NCBI RefSeq assembly: GCF_004959925.1
Contig: NZ_SPUW01000004.1
Coordinates: 1-64,000, forward strand
Source: Pseudooceanicola onchidii
GTDB taxonomy: Bacteria; Pseudomonadota; Alphaproteobacteria; Rhodobacterales; Rhodobacteraceae
Length of the DNA: 64,000 nucleotides
Direction of reading: 5' to 3'
Shown here piece by piece: positions 25,407-34,236 of the stretch. Under the pieces are notes generated by a model that worked only from the letters and a program-made list of their open reading frames with translations, ran no database searches and had not been told where the DNA came from. The position numbers were made by a program, and so were the translations under genes. Each line of letters starts with the position of its first letter. Positions within the stretch are counted from its first letter, which is position 1.

Positions 25407-25419
25407 TTTTCGAACGAAA
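25407..25419. promoter_or_regulatory. Candidate DeoR autoregulatory site at the deoR start
   Basis: TTTTCGAACGAAA ends on the first base of the deoR-type gene and shares TTTTCG and CGAACG with the repeat upstream of the importer. Binding here would block translation-proximal transcription of the regulator gene. Confidence 0.45.
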
Positions 25420-26186
25420 TGACCATTGATGAAGGCGCCCGCCGCCGCGACCAGATCGTCAACCTGCTGTCCGCCTACGGAGAGCTGTCGGCCAAGGCCA
25501 TGGCCGACATGCTGGCCGTGACGGTCCAGACCGTGCGCGCCGACCTGCGCGCCCTGGATGACGCCGCGCTGGTACGTCGCCGTCATGGCAGTGCGCGGCT
25601 GGCGGTGCCAGCGGAAAACATCGGCTACCTGCCCCGCATGACCGTGTCGCGCAGCGAAAAGGACCGGATCGGCGCGGCGGTGGCGGGCCTGCTGCCCGAG
25701 GGCGCCTCGGTCGCGCTTGGCACCGGCACCACGGTCGAGGCGGTGGCGCGGGCGCTGGCCGGTCATGCCCGGCTTTCGGTCGCCACCAACAACCTGCACG
25801 CGGTGCTGGCCCTGCGCGCGGCCCCCGGCATCACCGTATCACTGGCGGGCGGTCAGGTGCGGATGCGCGACCTGGACCTGATCGGCGCCGAGGCCAGTGA
25901 ATTCTACGACGGGCTGCGGATGCAGTTCGCGGTCTTCAGTGTCGGCGGTGTCTCGGCCGAAGGCGATCTGCTGGACTTCAACATGGATGAAATCCGCGCG
26001 CGCCGCGCGATTTCGGGCTGTGCGACGCACCGTATCCTGGTGATCGACCATGCCAAGATCGGGCGCGATGCGGGCTTTGCCATGGGCCACCTGGGCGATC
26101 TTGATACCGTCGTCTGCGGCAGCGCGATCCCGGATGATCTGGCCCGCGCCTGCGCGGCGGCCAACACCCGCATCGTCCTGGCCTGA
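25419..26186 (+). CDS. DeoR/GlpR-family transcriptional regulator
   Basis: A 255-residue repressor with an N-terminal helix-turn-helix (RRDQIVNLLSAYGELSAKAMADMLAVTVQTVRADLRALDDAALVRRRHGSARL). The sugar-phosphate-sensing DeoR C-terminal domain shows GTGTTVEAVARAL, VATNNLHAVLAL and the FSVGGVSAEGDLLDFNMDE segment. Members of this family sense phosphorylated sugars. I start at MTIDEGARRRDQ (25419); the longer frame covers the regulatory spacer. It is divergent from the ABC/phosphatase operon, which supports a phosphorylated ligand. Confidence 0.88.
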   Translation: MTIDEGARRRDQIVNLLSAYGELSAKAMADMLAVTVQTVRADLRALDDAALVRRRHGSARLAVPAENIGYLPRMTVSRSEKDRIGAAVAGLLPEGASVALGTGTTVEAVARALAGHARLSVATNNLHAVLALRAAPGITVSLAGGQVRMRDLDLIGAEASEFYDGLRMQFAVFSVGGVSAEGDLLDFNMDEIRARRAISGCATHRILVIDHAKIGRDAGFAMGHLGDLDTVVCGSAIPDDLARACAAANTRIVLA

Positions 26187-26633
26187 TCAGAGCGTGCCGC
26201 GTTTCGCCAGTGCGGCGGCAAGGGTCAGGCCGGTGGCGACTTCGTCGACGGAAAAGGGCGGGCCGCTGCGCAGGTAGTTGATCGTGCCAAGCGTCCGGCC
26301 CTGCGCCACCACGGGCAGGTTCAGCACCGCCAGCAGACCCAGATCGAGGATCTTTTCGTGATCGTCGAAGGCCCAGGCGATGTCGATCGGGCCGTAGCCG
26401 CAGTTGTGCTCCTGCGCGATCAGCACCTTGTCGCCCCAGGGCGTAGACCGCTTGGGTTTGCGGCCGCTGACCGGATAGGCGGCGGTGTTCGTGGAATAAA
26501 GCCGTTCGACCTCCATCGTGTCGGGGTGGAACCGCATGGCAGTGAAAAGGCCGTTGTCGATCGTGTCGTTACAGATCGCATAGGCATCGTCCAGCGGGAC
26601 AGAGGGGTCGGACAGGGGAAGCAGGTCGGTCAT
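26187..26633 (-). CDS. Small GAF-domain protein
   Basis: A 148-residue protein consisting of one GAF-like domain (AYAICNDTIDNGLFTAMRFHPDTMEVERLYSTNTAAYPVSG, then LLAVLNLPVVAQGRTLGTINYL). GAF domains bind small ligands. No output domain is attached, so it may be a sensor subunit or an enzyme accessory. It starts at 26633, 19 bp after the GGT-family gene on the same strand, and its end abuts the convergent DeoR gene. A role linked to gamma-glutamyl metabolism is only contextual. Confidence 0.75.
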   Translation of the reverse strand: MTDLLPLSDPSVPLDDAYAICNDTIDNGLFTAMRFHPDTMEVERLYSTNTAAYPVSGRKPKRSTPWGDKVLIAQEHNCGYGPIDIAWAFDDHEKILDLGLLAVLNLPVVAQGRTLGTINYLRSGPPFSVDEVATGLTLAAALAKRGTL

Positions 26634-26652
26634 GTGGGGGTTCCGGTTGGGG

Positions 26653-28314
26653 TCAGGACTGGCCGGTGGCCGCAGTGCCCGCACGGCGGGGATCGGCGAC
26701 GGCGGTGGCGCCGGTGTCGTCGCGCATGGCCAGGCAGATGCCGCCGGCCATCCAGGTCATCTCGGGCCAGGGTTCCAGGTCATGGCCGCGCGCGCGCAGA
26801 TCCGCGACCTGCGCCGGGTCGAGGTCGGATTCAAACAGCACCCGGTTGGGGTGCACGCTGTGCGGCGCAAAGCTGCCCGGGAAGGCATAGGTGGCAACGC
26901 GGGGCGCACGCACGGCCTCGTCTGCGGTCATCCCGCCGTCCAGCAGATGCAGCAGCACCTGGATCATCGCCTGCACCTGCACGTCGCCGCCCGGGGTGCC
27001 AAGCGCCAGCCAGGGCTTGCCGTCCTTCAGCGCCAGGATCGGGTTGGGCGTCAGCCGGGGCCGCTTGCCCGGGGCCAGCGCGTTCAGGTGGCCGGGGATG
27101 CTGCGCGACTGCGACCCGCGCGACGACACCGACAGCCCGGTGCCGGGGATCACGACCGTGTCGTAGCTGGGATCGCTTGGCGTGGCGGAAAAGATGTTGC
27201 CCGCGCCGTCGATCACGCTGACATGGGTGGTATCGGCACAGCCGACGCGGAAGGGCGCGGCGCTGTCGTCATCGGGCCCGGTGGCGGGGCCGGGGGCGGG
27301 CAGGGGGTCCGAGGTGTCACCGATGCTGGCCAGCCGGTCGGCCAGGAACCCGGGATCCAGCAGCGCCTCGGGCCGGATCTGCATGTAGTCGGGGTCGGTG
27401 ACATGGGCCTCGCGGTCGGCAAAGACACGCTTCAGCACCTCGAGCAGGAAGTGCAGGTTCAACCGGCCGTCGCGCCGCGCGGCGTCACGCCCGGCGGCTT
27501 CGATCATCGCCAGTGTCTCGGCCATCGAGATCCCCTGGCACCAGGCGCCGCAGCAATGCACCTGCGCGCCCCGGAACGAAATCGGCAGCGAGGGTTCGCT
27601 GCGCACCGCATAGCCCGCCAGGTCGGCGGCGGTCAGCAACCCGCCGTTTTCGGCGTGAAAGGCGGTGATCTTCTGCGCCACCGGCCCTTCGTAAAAGGCG
27701 GCACGCGCTGCAGCCAGCCCGGCGCGGCGGTCACCGGGGCAGGCGGCTTCGGCGTCGATCATCTGCGTCAGCGTCCAGGCGAGGTCGGCCTGCACGAAGA
27801 TGTCGCCCGCGCGGGGTGGGGTGCCACCGGGCAGGAAGATCGCGGAGGTCGAGGGGAAGCGGGCGTATTTCTCGTGCCGCGAGGCAATGAAATCGGCCAG
27901 CAGGGGATAGACCTCGAACCCGTCGCGGGCGGCGGCCAGGGCCTCTTGCGTGACCTCGGCGAAGGTCATCGTGCCGTGATCGGACAGCGCCTTGATCCAG
28001 CTGGCAGGCGCGGCGGGGATCACCGTGCGCAGGATGCCTTCGGGCACGTGATCGCCATGGTCGCGATGCATCCGGTCGACATCCGCCGCGGCGGGCCAGC
28101 CGCCCACGCCGTCCTGCGTGGTCACCGCGCCGGTCGCCGCGTCATACATGATGATGGGCGCGACGCCTGCCACGGACACGAGGTCGGGCTGCACCACGCC
28201 CAGGGTCAGTCCTGCGGCCACCCCGGCATCCACCGCATTGCCCCCCGCCCGAAGGATCCGTTCGGCGGCCTGCGTTCCCAGAGGGTGCCCGGTGGCAACT
28301 GCCCAAGTCTTCAT
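26653..28314 (-). CDS. Gamma-glutamyltransferase-family Ntn hydrolase 1
   Basis: A 553-residue self-processing Ntn hydrolase. The N-terminal motif GHPLGTQAAERILRAGGNAVDAGVAAGLTLGVVQP is diagnostic. The autocleavage/nucleophile threonine is T362 in DTTHVSVID, and RPRLTPNPILALKDGKPWLALGTPGGD is the conserved small-subunit block. No signal peptide is seen, so it should act in the cytoplasm, unlike periplasmic E. coli GGT. The family also includes oxamate amidohydrolase HpxW and acylases. It is divergent from the UTRA-type GntR regulator. Confidence 0.87.
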   Translation of the reverse strand: MKTWAVATGHPLGTQAAERILRAGGNAVDAGVAAGLTLGVVQPDLVSVAGVAPIIMYDAATGAVTTQDGVGGWPAAADVDRMHRDHGDHVPEGILRTVIPAAPASWIKALSDHGTMTFAEVTQEALAAARDGFEVYPLLADFIASRHEKYARFPSTSAIFLPGGTPPRAGDIFVQADLAWTLTQMIDAEAACPGDRRAGLAAARAAFYEGPVAQKITAFHAENGGLLTAADLAGYAVRSEPSLPISFRGAQVHCCGAWCQGISMAETLAMIEAAGRDAARRDGRLNLHFLLEVLKRVFADREAHVTDPDYMQIRPEALLDPGFLADRLASIGDTSDPLPAPGPATGPDDDSAAPFRVGCADTTHVSVIDGAGNIFSATPSDPSYDTVVIPGTGLSVSSRGSQSRSIPGHLNALAPGKRPRLTPNPILALKDGKPWLALGTPGGDVQVQAMIQVLLHLLDGGMTADEAVRAPRVATYAFPGSFAPHSVHPNRVLFESDLDPAQVADLRARGHDLEPWPEMTWMAGGICLAMRDDTGATAVADPRRAGTAATGQS

Positions 28315-28363
28315 CTTTCGGTTCCGCTGCCCGTTCTTGTTGATATATTTCCGATGTTAGATC

Positions 28364-28381
28364 GTTAACTACGTAGTTGAC
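28364..28381. promoter_or_regulatory. Candidate operator of the UTRA-type GntR regulator
   Basis: GTTAACTACGTAGTTGAC is an 18-bp inverted repeat with a perfect 12-bp core (AACTACGTAGTT, 28367-28378) and one mismatched pair further out. It sits in the AT-rich divergent spacer, 50 bp from the GGT start and 32 bp from the regulator start. Confidence 0.6.
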
Positions 28382-28412
28382 AAGTCGAAAGCTGAGATAT
28401 TAGCGTTGTTAT

Positions 28413-29201
28413 ATGAGCATGACGCCCAACAAACTGTCACTTGAGCCGCTGCTGGCCCATTGGGAAGCCGCCGAGGACCGGCCGGTGAAGTATCAGCGCC
28501 TGACCGAGGCCTTCGCGGCCTGCATCCGGTCCGGCGCCTATGCGCCCGGCGGCCACCTGCCGAAAGAGACCGAGATCTGCGCCGCCCTGCCCGTGGGCCT
28601 GTCGACGGTGCAGAAGGCGCTGGCGCAGATGGTCGAAGAGGGGCTGGTGGTGCGGCGGCGCAAGCTGGGCAGCTTCATCGCCGAGGCCAGCAACCAGGTG
28701 CCCGAGGTCCACATCTACCGCTTTACCGATCCGGCCACGGGTGAAGAGATGATGCCCTTCACCCGCGTGCTGCGGGTCAGCCGGGTCCAGACGGCATCCT
28801 TCGGTCCGCTTCTGGCCGATTTCGACGCGGACGAGGTGATGCGGATCGACCGGCTTGTCTGGGTGACGGGCGAATCCCCGGCCTTCAGCAGCTTCTTCAT
28901 CCGGTGCGAACACACCGAGGACATGCCCGACGAACGCACTGAAACGCTGCACGGCGCCTCGTATCACCGGATCCTGTGGGAACGCTATGGCATCCGCATC
29001 GCCCGGGTCCGCCACGCCGCCTGCGCCGATCTTCTGTCGCGCACCGCCTGCGATGCGCTCGACCTGGCGGCGCCGCATGTCGGGATGCTGTGGGATGCCT
29101 ATGAATTTGACCGCGATGATCGGCTTCAGATCGTGCAGCGGTTCGAACTGCCGCGTGGGCACAGGCCCATGCAACTGGTGGAACGCAAGTCGGTCCTGTG
29201 A
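28413..29201 (+). CDS. GntR-family transcriptional regulator (HutC/UTRA subfamily)
   Basis: A 262-residue regulator. The winged helix-turn-helix spans about residues 20-95 (YQRLTEAFAACIRSGAYAPGGHLPKETEICAALPVGLSTVQKALAQMVEEGLVVRRRKLGSFI). A UTRA ligand domain follows to the C-terminus, ending VQRFELPRGHRPMQLVERKS. UTRA regulators sense small metabolites such as urocanate or sugar derivatives. It lies between the divergent GGT-like gene and the downstream TTT transporter, and probably controls both through the palindrome in the spacer. Confidence 0.87.
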   Translation: MSMTPNKLSLEPLLAHWEAAEDRPVKYQRLTEAFAACIRSGAYAPGGHLPKETEICAALPVGLSTVQKALAQMVEEGLVVRRRKLGSFIAEASNQVPEVHIYRFTDPATGEEMMPFTRVLRVSRVQTASFGPLLADFDADEVMRIDRLVWVTGESPAFSSFFIRCEHTEDMPDERTETLHGASYHRILWERYGIRIARVRHAACADLLSRTACDALDLAAPHVGMLWDAYEFDRDDRLQIVQRFELPRGHRPMQLVERKSVL

Positions 29202-29241
29202 CGGACCATCCCCTACAAACAACAACAGTGGAGATACTGAG

Positions 29242-30180
29242 ATGAAAAAGACCCTGATGATGACCGCGGCCCTGTCGCTTCTGGCCGCGCCCGCCTTTGC
29301 CGAATGGAACCCCGACGGGCCGATCCGCCTGTGGATCGGCTATGGCGCCGGCGGTGGCACCGACGTTCAGGGCCGGACCCTGGCGAAAGAGATCGAGGCC
29401 CTGCGCGGCTGGAAGGTCCTGCCCGAGAACAAGGCAGGCGAAGACGGCACCGTGATGTCCGCCCAGCTGAAGGGCGAAGCCGCCGATGGCCAGACCCTGG
29501 GCTTCGCGATCACCACAACCTACGACTTCGCGCCGATGAACAGCGACAACCTGTCACCCGAGGACTTCACCTACATCACCACGACCGCCGGGTCGCAGAT
29601 GGCGGTGCTGGCCCGTGCCGAAAGCGGCTGGCAGTCGCTGGAAGACCTGAAGGCTGCGGCCGATGCGGGCGAACAGATCGTCTGGGCCAACTGGGGCACG
29701 CAGGTCGAAGCGGGCGCCGAAATCGTGGCCCGCGCGCTTGGCATCACCGTCAACCACCTGCGGACCAAGGGCGGCAAGGGCGCGCTGAACGCGCTGGTGT
29801 CGATGGACGCGAATGTCGGTTGGGGCGGTGGCGTGCAGAAGCCGCTGGTCGAAGCCGGCGTGCTGAACATCCTGGCCTCGGCCGAAACCACCCCGGTGGC
29901 GCTGGCGCCTGAAAAGCCGACGCTCAAGGATGCGGGTGTCGATCTGAACCTCGGCTACCAGTACATCATCACCGCCCCCGCGGGCCTGCCCGATGAGATC
30001 CGGGACGAGATCGCCGGCGTCGTCGCCGAGATCCTGAACAATCCCGAAAGCGAAACCCGCCAGTTCATCGAAAAGCAGTACCCGCCGGCGCCGATCGTCA
30101 CCCAGGGAGCAGCGCTGCGCGAGCAGATCCTGACCACCTATGACGCCAACGTCGACATGATGAAGGCCCTCGCGGAATGA
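29242..30180 (+). CDS. Tripartite tricarboxylate transporter (TTT) substrate-binding protein, TctC/Bug family
   Basis: A 312-residue periplasmic binding protein starting at the ATG at 29242 (GGAGA eight bases upstream). The signal peptide is MKKTLMMTAALSLLAAPAFA, cleaved before EWNPD. WNPDGPIRLWIGYGAGGGTDVQGRTLA is the diagnostic Bug-family N-terminus with its ligand loop, and ENKAGEDGTVM follows. It is upstream of tctB and tctA homologues with a 4-bp overlap. GGT-family neighbours suggest a gamma-glutamyl or amide substrate rather than citrate. Confidence 0.9.
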   Translation: MKKTLMMTAALSLLAAPAFAEWNPDGPIRLWIGYGAGGGTDVQGRTLAKEIEALRGWKVLPENKAGEDGTVMSAQLKGEAADGQTLGFAITTTYDFAPMNSDNLSPEDFTYITTTAGSQMAVLARAESGWQSLEDLKAAADAGEQIVWANWGTQVEAGAEIVARALGITVNHLRTKGGKGALNALVSMDANVGWGGGVQKPLVEAGVLNILASAETTPVALAPEKPTLKDAGVDLNLGYQYIITAPAGLPDEIRDEIAGVVAEILNNPESETRQFIEKQYPPAPIVTQGAALREQILTTYDANVDMMKALAE

Positions 30181-30815
30181 CCAGCCGTCCCGCGGAAGAT
30201 CAGGCCGACACAGGACAGGCCACACCGGGCCAGGGAGGCAGCTGGAACCTCTGGCTTGGCCTCGGCACGCTTGCCTTCGTTGTGCTCTGTCTGCTGGTCT
30301 GGTTTCCGCGGGACATCGGCAGTGGCTTTCTGCAAAAGAACCTCACCGGGCGCACCGTGCCCGGGGATGCCTTCTTTCCGGTGCTGCTGGTCGGGCTGAT
30401 GGTGCCGCTGGCGGTGCTTCTGGTGCTGTCGCAACTGCGCCCGCGCGCCGGATCGACGGGCGAACCCGTGGGCCATATCGGCCTGTCGAACCTTGGCTTT
30501 CTGGGCCAGATCATCCTGCTGACCGGCGTGTCGCTGATGGCGATGAACTGGGCCGGCACCGGGCTGGTCGCGCTGACCAATGCCATCGGCCTGACCGCGT
30601 TCAGCGGCTACCGCGCGGCCTCGGCCACCTTTCCCTTCGACGTGTCGGGGTTCTTCGCGGGCGGCGTGCTGCTGACCTGCGGGTTCATCCGCATCACCTG
30701 TCACCGGCTTGGCCTGCGCCATATCCTGGTCGCCATGGCCGTTGTGGCGGGACTTATCCTTCTATTCGACGGCCTGCTGAACGACATCCAGCTGCCCCCG
30801 AACGCCGACCTCTGA
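30177..30815 (+). CDS. TTT transporter small permease, TctB family
   Basis: A 212-residue membrane protein with an N-terminal polar tail and about four helices (LGTLAFVVLCLLVWF, FFPVLLVGLMVPLAVLLVL, FLGQIILLTGVSLMAMNW, then two close helices near the end). TctB proteins are poorly conserved, so the call rests on size, topology and position between TctC and TctA. Its ATG overlaps the tctC stop (ATGA). Confidence 0.82.
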   Translation: MTSRPAEDQADTGQATPGQGGSWNLWLGLGTLAFVVLCLLVWFPRDIGSGFLQKNLTGRTVPGDAFFPVLLVGLMVPLAVLLVLSQLRPRAGSTGEPVGHIGLSNLGFLGQIILLTGVSLMAMNWAGTGLVALTNAIGLTAFSGYRAASATFPFDVSGFFAGGVLLTCGFIRITCHRLGLRHILVAMAVVAGLILLFDGLLNDIQLPPNADL

Positions 30816-30824
30816 GGCCCCCGT

Positions 30825-32411
30825 ATGGATCTGCTGTTTCAATATATCGGCCTTGGCGTGTCGTCGGTCTTCCAGGGCCCCGAGGGTGGGCTGTGGCTTT
30901 TGCCCGTGGGCATGGTGCTGATCGGCGTGCTGGTGGGCATCATCATCGGCGCGGTGCCGGGGATGTCCGGGCCCTTCGCCATGGCGATCGCGCTGCCCAT
31001 CCTCGTGTCGATCTTCGGCTATGGGAACGAGGCGCTCTATCCCGTGCTGGGCTGCCTGCTGGGCATCATGAAGGGCGCGACCGTGGGCGGGGCCGTGCCC
31101 GCGATCCTGTTTCGCACCCCCGGCACGCCGGATGCCTTTCTGACCACGCTTGACGGCTATCCGATGGCGCAGAAGGGGCTGGGCCGCAAGGCGATCCAGA
31201 CGGCGCATTTCTCCTCCGTGCTGGGCGACAACTTTTCCGACCTCGTGCTGTTCATCGCGGCGCCGGCCATCGCGCTGGCGGTCGAACGCATCCTTGGCCT
31301 GCCCGAGAAATCGGCGCTGATCATCCTGTCGCTGTGCTTCATGGCGGCCGTGGTGGGGCAGGCGCCGCTCAAGGGGCTTCTGGGCGGGTTGCTGGGCATG
31401 TTCGTGTCGCTGATCGGGTCGTCGATGTCGGGCAACGGCCCGCGCCTGACCTTCGGCATGCCCGAACTGGGCAACGGGTTGCCGCTGACCTCGGCGGTGC
31501 TGGGGGTGCTGGTGATCTCCGAAGTGCTCGTGTCGATCGAGGATATGCGCAACGACCGGTCCGGCCGGACCGAGGGGCCGACCAAGCGCCCCGAGATGGG
31601 GCCGCGCCTGACCTGGGGCGAACGGGCGCGGATGCTGCCCGGCATCCTGCGCGGCGCGTCCATCGGGACGGTGATCGGCGCGCTGCCGGGGATCGGCACG
31701 ACCACCGCCGCGACGCTCAGCTATGACAGCGCGCGGCGTGCCTCGAGGCACCCCGAACAGTTCGGCAAGGGCACGCCCGAAGGGGTCGTCGCCACCGAAT
31801 CCGCCAATTCCGCCGTGTCGGGCGCCAACCTGATCCCGGTGATGAGCCTGGGTATCCCGGGCAATTCGGCGGCGGTCTTCATCATCCTCGCGGTGGAAAC
31901 CATCGGCGATTTCGCCTTCGGTCCGCAGGTCTTCCAGTTCACCCCGATCCGCGAGATCGAGGGTTTCGACACCATCATGAACGCGGGCCTCGTCACGGCC
32001 TTCGGCATGTTCACGATGATGGTCATCGCGAACTTCTGGAACTGGACGCTTGGCGGCATGCTAATGGGTCTGCTGGGCCATCTGGTCAAGATCCCCAAGT
32101 CGATCATCCTGCCGGTGATCCTGACCGTGTCGCTGACCGCGGCCTATACGCAGGACGGCGGCTATCTGGGCCTGCTGACGGCGGCGGTCTTTTCGCTGAT
32201 CGGCTATGGGCTGCGGCGGCTCGACGTGTCGATCCTGCCCTTCGTCATCGGCTTCCTGCTGGCACCGACGCTGGAAGGGCTGGTGCGCGGCGCCTTCACC
32301 GCCTCGGGCGGCGATCCGTTCTTCCTGCTGAAATCGCCCATTGCCCTTGGCATGCTGGCGCTGTCGGCCTTCCTTCTGATCCGCATGGTGCGTCAGGCCC
32401 GCCGGGCCTGA
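30825..32411 (+). CDS. TTT transporter large permease, TctA family
   Basis: A 528-residue permease with about 12 helices. Diagnostic TctA stretches are GAVPGMSGPFAMAIALPILVSIFGYGNEALYPVLGCLLGIMKGATVGGAVPAILFRTPGTPDAFLTTLDGYPMAQKGLGRKA and, later, ALPGIGTTTAATLSYDSARRASRHPEQFGKGTPEGVVATESANSAVSGANLIPVMSLGIPG. The two halves are the duplicated transport repeats. It completes a secondary importer with the preceding genes. Confidence 0.93.
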   Translation: MDLLFQYIGLGVSSVFQGPEGGLWLLPVGMVLIGVLVGIIIGAVPGMSGPFAMAIALPILVSIFGYGNEALYPVLGCLLGIMKGATVGGAVPAILFRTPGTPDAFLTTLDGYPMAQKGLGRKAIQTAHFSSVLGDNFSDLVLFIAAPAIALAVERILGLPEKSALIILSLCFMAAVVGQAPLKGLLGGLLGMFVSLIGSSMSGNGPRLTFGMPELGNGLPLTSAVLGVLVISEVLVSIEDMRNDRSGRTEGPTKRPEMGPRLTWGERARMLPGILRGASIGTVIGALPGIGTTTAATLSYDSARRASRHPEQFGKGTPEGVVATESANSAVSGANLIPVMSLGIPGNSAAVFIILAVETIGDFAFGPQVFQFTPIREIEGFDTIMNAGLVTAFGMFTMMVIANFWNWTLGGMLMGLLGHLVKIPKSIILPVILTVSLTAAYTQDGGYLGLLTAAVFSLIGYGLRRLDVSILPFVIGFLLAPTLEGLVRGAFTASGGDPFFLLKSPIALGMLALSAFLLIRMVRQARRA

Positions 32412-32441
32412 TCCCACCCCCCAATTCCGAAAGGATCCGCC

Positions 32442-34235
32442 ATGAGTGGCTTTACAACCCGTCCCGAAATCCGTGGAAGCTTTGGCATGGTGACCAGCAC
32501 GCACTGGATCGCCTCGGCCGTGGGGTTCGGCATCCTGGAACAGGGCGGCAACGCCTTTGATGCGGCCGTCGCGGCGGGTCTGGTGCTTCAGGTGGTCGAA
32601 CCGCATCTGAACGGGCCGGCGGGCGATCTGCCGGTGATCTTCCACGACGCGACCACGGACCGGACGCAGGTGCTTTGCGCCCAGGGTACCGCCCCCGCCG
32701 CCGCCACGATCGAGGTGTTCGAACAGCTGGGGCTTGAGCTTATCCCCGGCTCGGGCCTGCTACCCGGCGTGGTGCCCGGGGCGTTTGACGGCTGGATGCA
32801 GTTGCTGCGCGATCACGGCACGATGGAACTGGGCCAGGTCATGACCCCCGCCATCACCTATGCCCGCGATGGCCACCCGATGCTGGCAGGAGTCTCCAAG
32901 GCGATCGAGGGCGTGGCGCCTTTCATGGCCGAGGAATGGCCGACCTCTGCCGCCGTCTGGACCCCGGGCGGAGAGGTGCCGACCCCCGGTGAGCTGTTCC
33001 GCAACCCCGATCTGGCCGCGACCTACCAGCGGCTGGTTGACGAGGCGACGGGGGACACCCGCGAGGGCCGGATCGACGCCGCCCGCGATCTGTGGCGGCG
33101 CGGCTTCGTGGTCGACGCGATCGAAGACTACCTTGCCACCGCCGAGGTCGCGGATGTCACCGGGTCGCGCAACCGCGCCCTGCTGACCCGCGCCGACATC
33201 GAAGGCTGGGAGGCGCACTACGAAGCGCCAGTCGAGATCGACTATCACGGGTACACCATCTGCAAGACCGGCCCCTGGGGGCAGGGGCCCGTGCTGCTGC
33301 AGGGGCTGCGGATCCTGGAAAACTTCGACCTGGCGGCGATGGACCCCATGGGCGCGGATTTCGTGCACCTGGTGGTCGAGGCGATGAAGCTGGCCTATGC
33401 CGACCGCGAGGCCTATTACGGCGATCCCGATTTCACCGACATCCCGCTGGAGACGCTGCTGTCGCGCGACTATGCCCGCGACCGCGCGGCGCTGATCGAC
33501 ATGAAGACGGCGTCGACCGACCAGCGGCCGGGCCGCATCCCCGGTTTCGAACACTGGGCCGACGCCGCCATTGCCCGCGCCGCGCGCGACTTCAAGGCCG
33601 GCACCGGCGCCAGCGTGGGTGAACCGACCATGGCGCATCTGACCGAACGCAAGGGCGACACGGTGCACCTGGATATCATCGACCAGTGGGGCAACATGGT
33701 CAGCGCCACGCCCTCGGGCGGGTGGCTGCAAAGCGCCCCGGTCGTGCCGGGCCTTGGCTTTCCGCTGAACACCCGGGCGCAGATGTTCTGGCTTGAGGAC
33801 GGGCTGCCCTCGTCTCTGGCCCCGGGCCGTCGCCCGCGCACCACGCTGACGCCCTCGCTGGTCAAGAAGGACGGCAAGCCCTGGCTGGTCATGGGCACGC
33901 CGGGCGGCGATCAGCAGGATCAGTGGCAGCTGATCTGGTTCCTGCGTCTGGTCCACCACGGGCTGGACATCCAGGAAGGCATCGACGCCCCGCTGTTCCA
34001 TTCGCAGCACTTCCAGGGGTCGTTCTATCCGCGCAAGGCCAACCCCGGCGCGATGATGATCGAACCCGCGATCGGCGACGACGTCATCGCCGACCTGCGC
34101 GGCCGCGGCCATACCGTCACGGTGTCGGCGCCCTGGTCCGTCGGTCGCCTGACCGCCGCGATCCGGGACGAGGACGGCCTGCTGCGCGCCGGCGCCACGC
34201 CGCGCCTGATGCAAGCCTACGCCGTGGGGCGCTGA
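32442..34235 (+). CDS. Gamma-glutamyltransferase-family Ntn hydrolase 2
   Basis: A 597-residue relative of the GGT-like protein at 26653-28314. WIASAVGFGILEQGGNAFDAAVAAGLVLQVVEPHLNGPAGDLPVI is the family N-terminus. The nucleophile threonine is T407 in GDTVHLDIIDQWGN (canonical TTH changed to TVH), and RPRTTLTPSLVKKDGKPWLVMGTPGGDQQDQWQ is the small-subunit block. No signal peptide is present, so it is cytoplasmic. Tryptophan/glutamine-rich QDQWQL and a longer chain distinguish it from copy 1, implying a different substrate. It is co-directional with the TTT genes (30-bp gap). Confidence 0.87.
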   Translation: MSGFTTRPEIRGSFGMVTSTHWIASAVGFGILEQGGNAFDAAVAAGLVLQVVEPHLNGPAGDLPVIFHDATTDRTQVLCAQGTAPAAATIEVFEQLGLELIPGSGLLPGVVPGAFDGWMQLLRDHGTMELGQVMTPAITYARDGHPMLAGVSKAIEGVAPFMAEEWPTSAAVWTPGGEVPTPGELFRNPDLAATYQRLVDEATGDTREGRIDAARDLWRRGFVVDAIEDYLATAEVADVTGSRNRALLTRADIEGWEAHYEAPVEIDYHGYTICKTGPWGQGPVLLQGLRILENFDLAAMDPMGADFVHLVVEAMKLAYADREAYYGDPDFTDIPLETLLSRDYARDRAALIDMKTASTDQRPGRIPGFEHWADAAIARAARDFKAGTGASVGEPTMAHLTERKGDTVHLDIIDQWGNMVSATPSGGWLQSAPVVPGLGFPLNTRAQMFWLEDGLPSSLAPGRRPRTTLTPSLVKKDGKPWLVMGTPGGDQQDQWQLIWFLRLVHHGLDIQEGIDAPLFHSQHFQGSFYPRKANPGAMMIEPAIGDDVIADLRGRGHTVTVSAPWSVGRLTAAIRDEDGLLRAGATPRLMQAYAVGR

Positions 34236-34236
34236 G

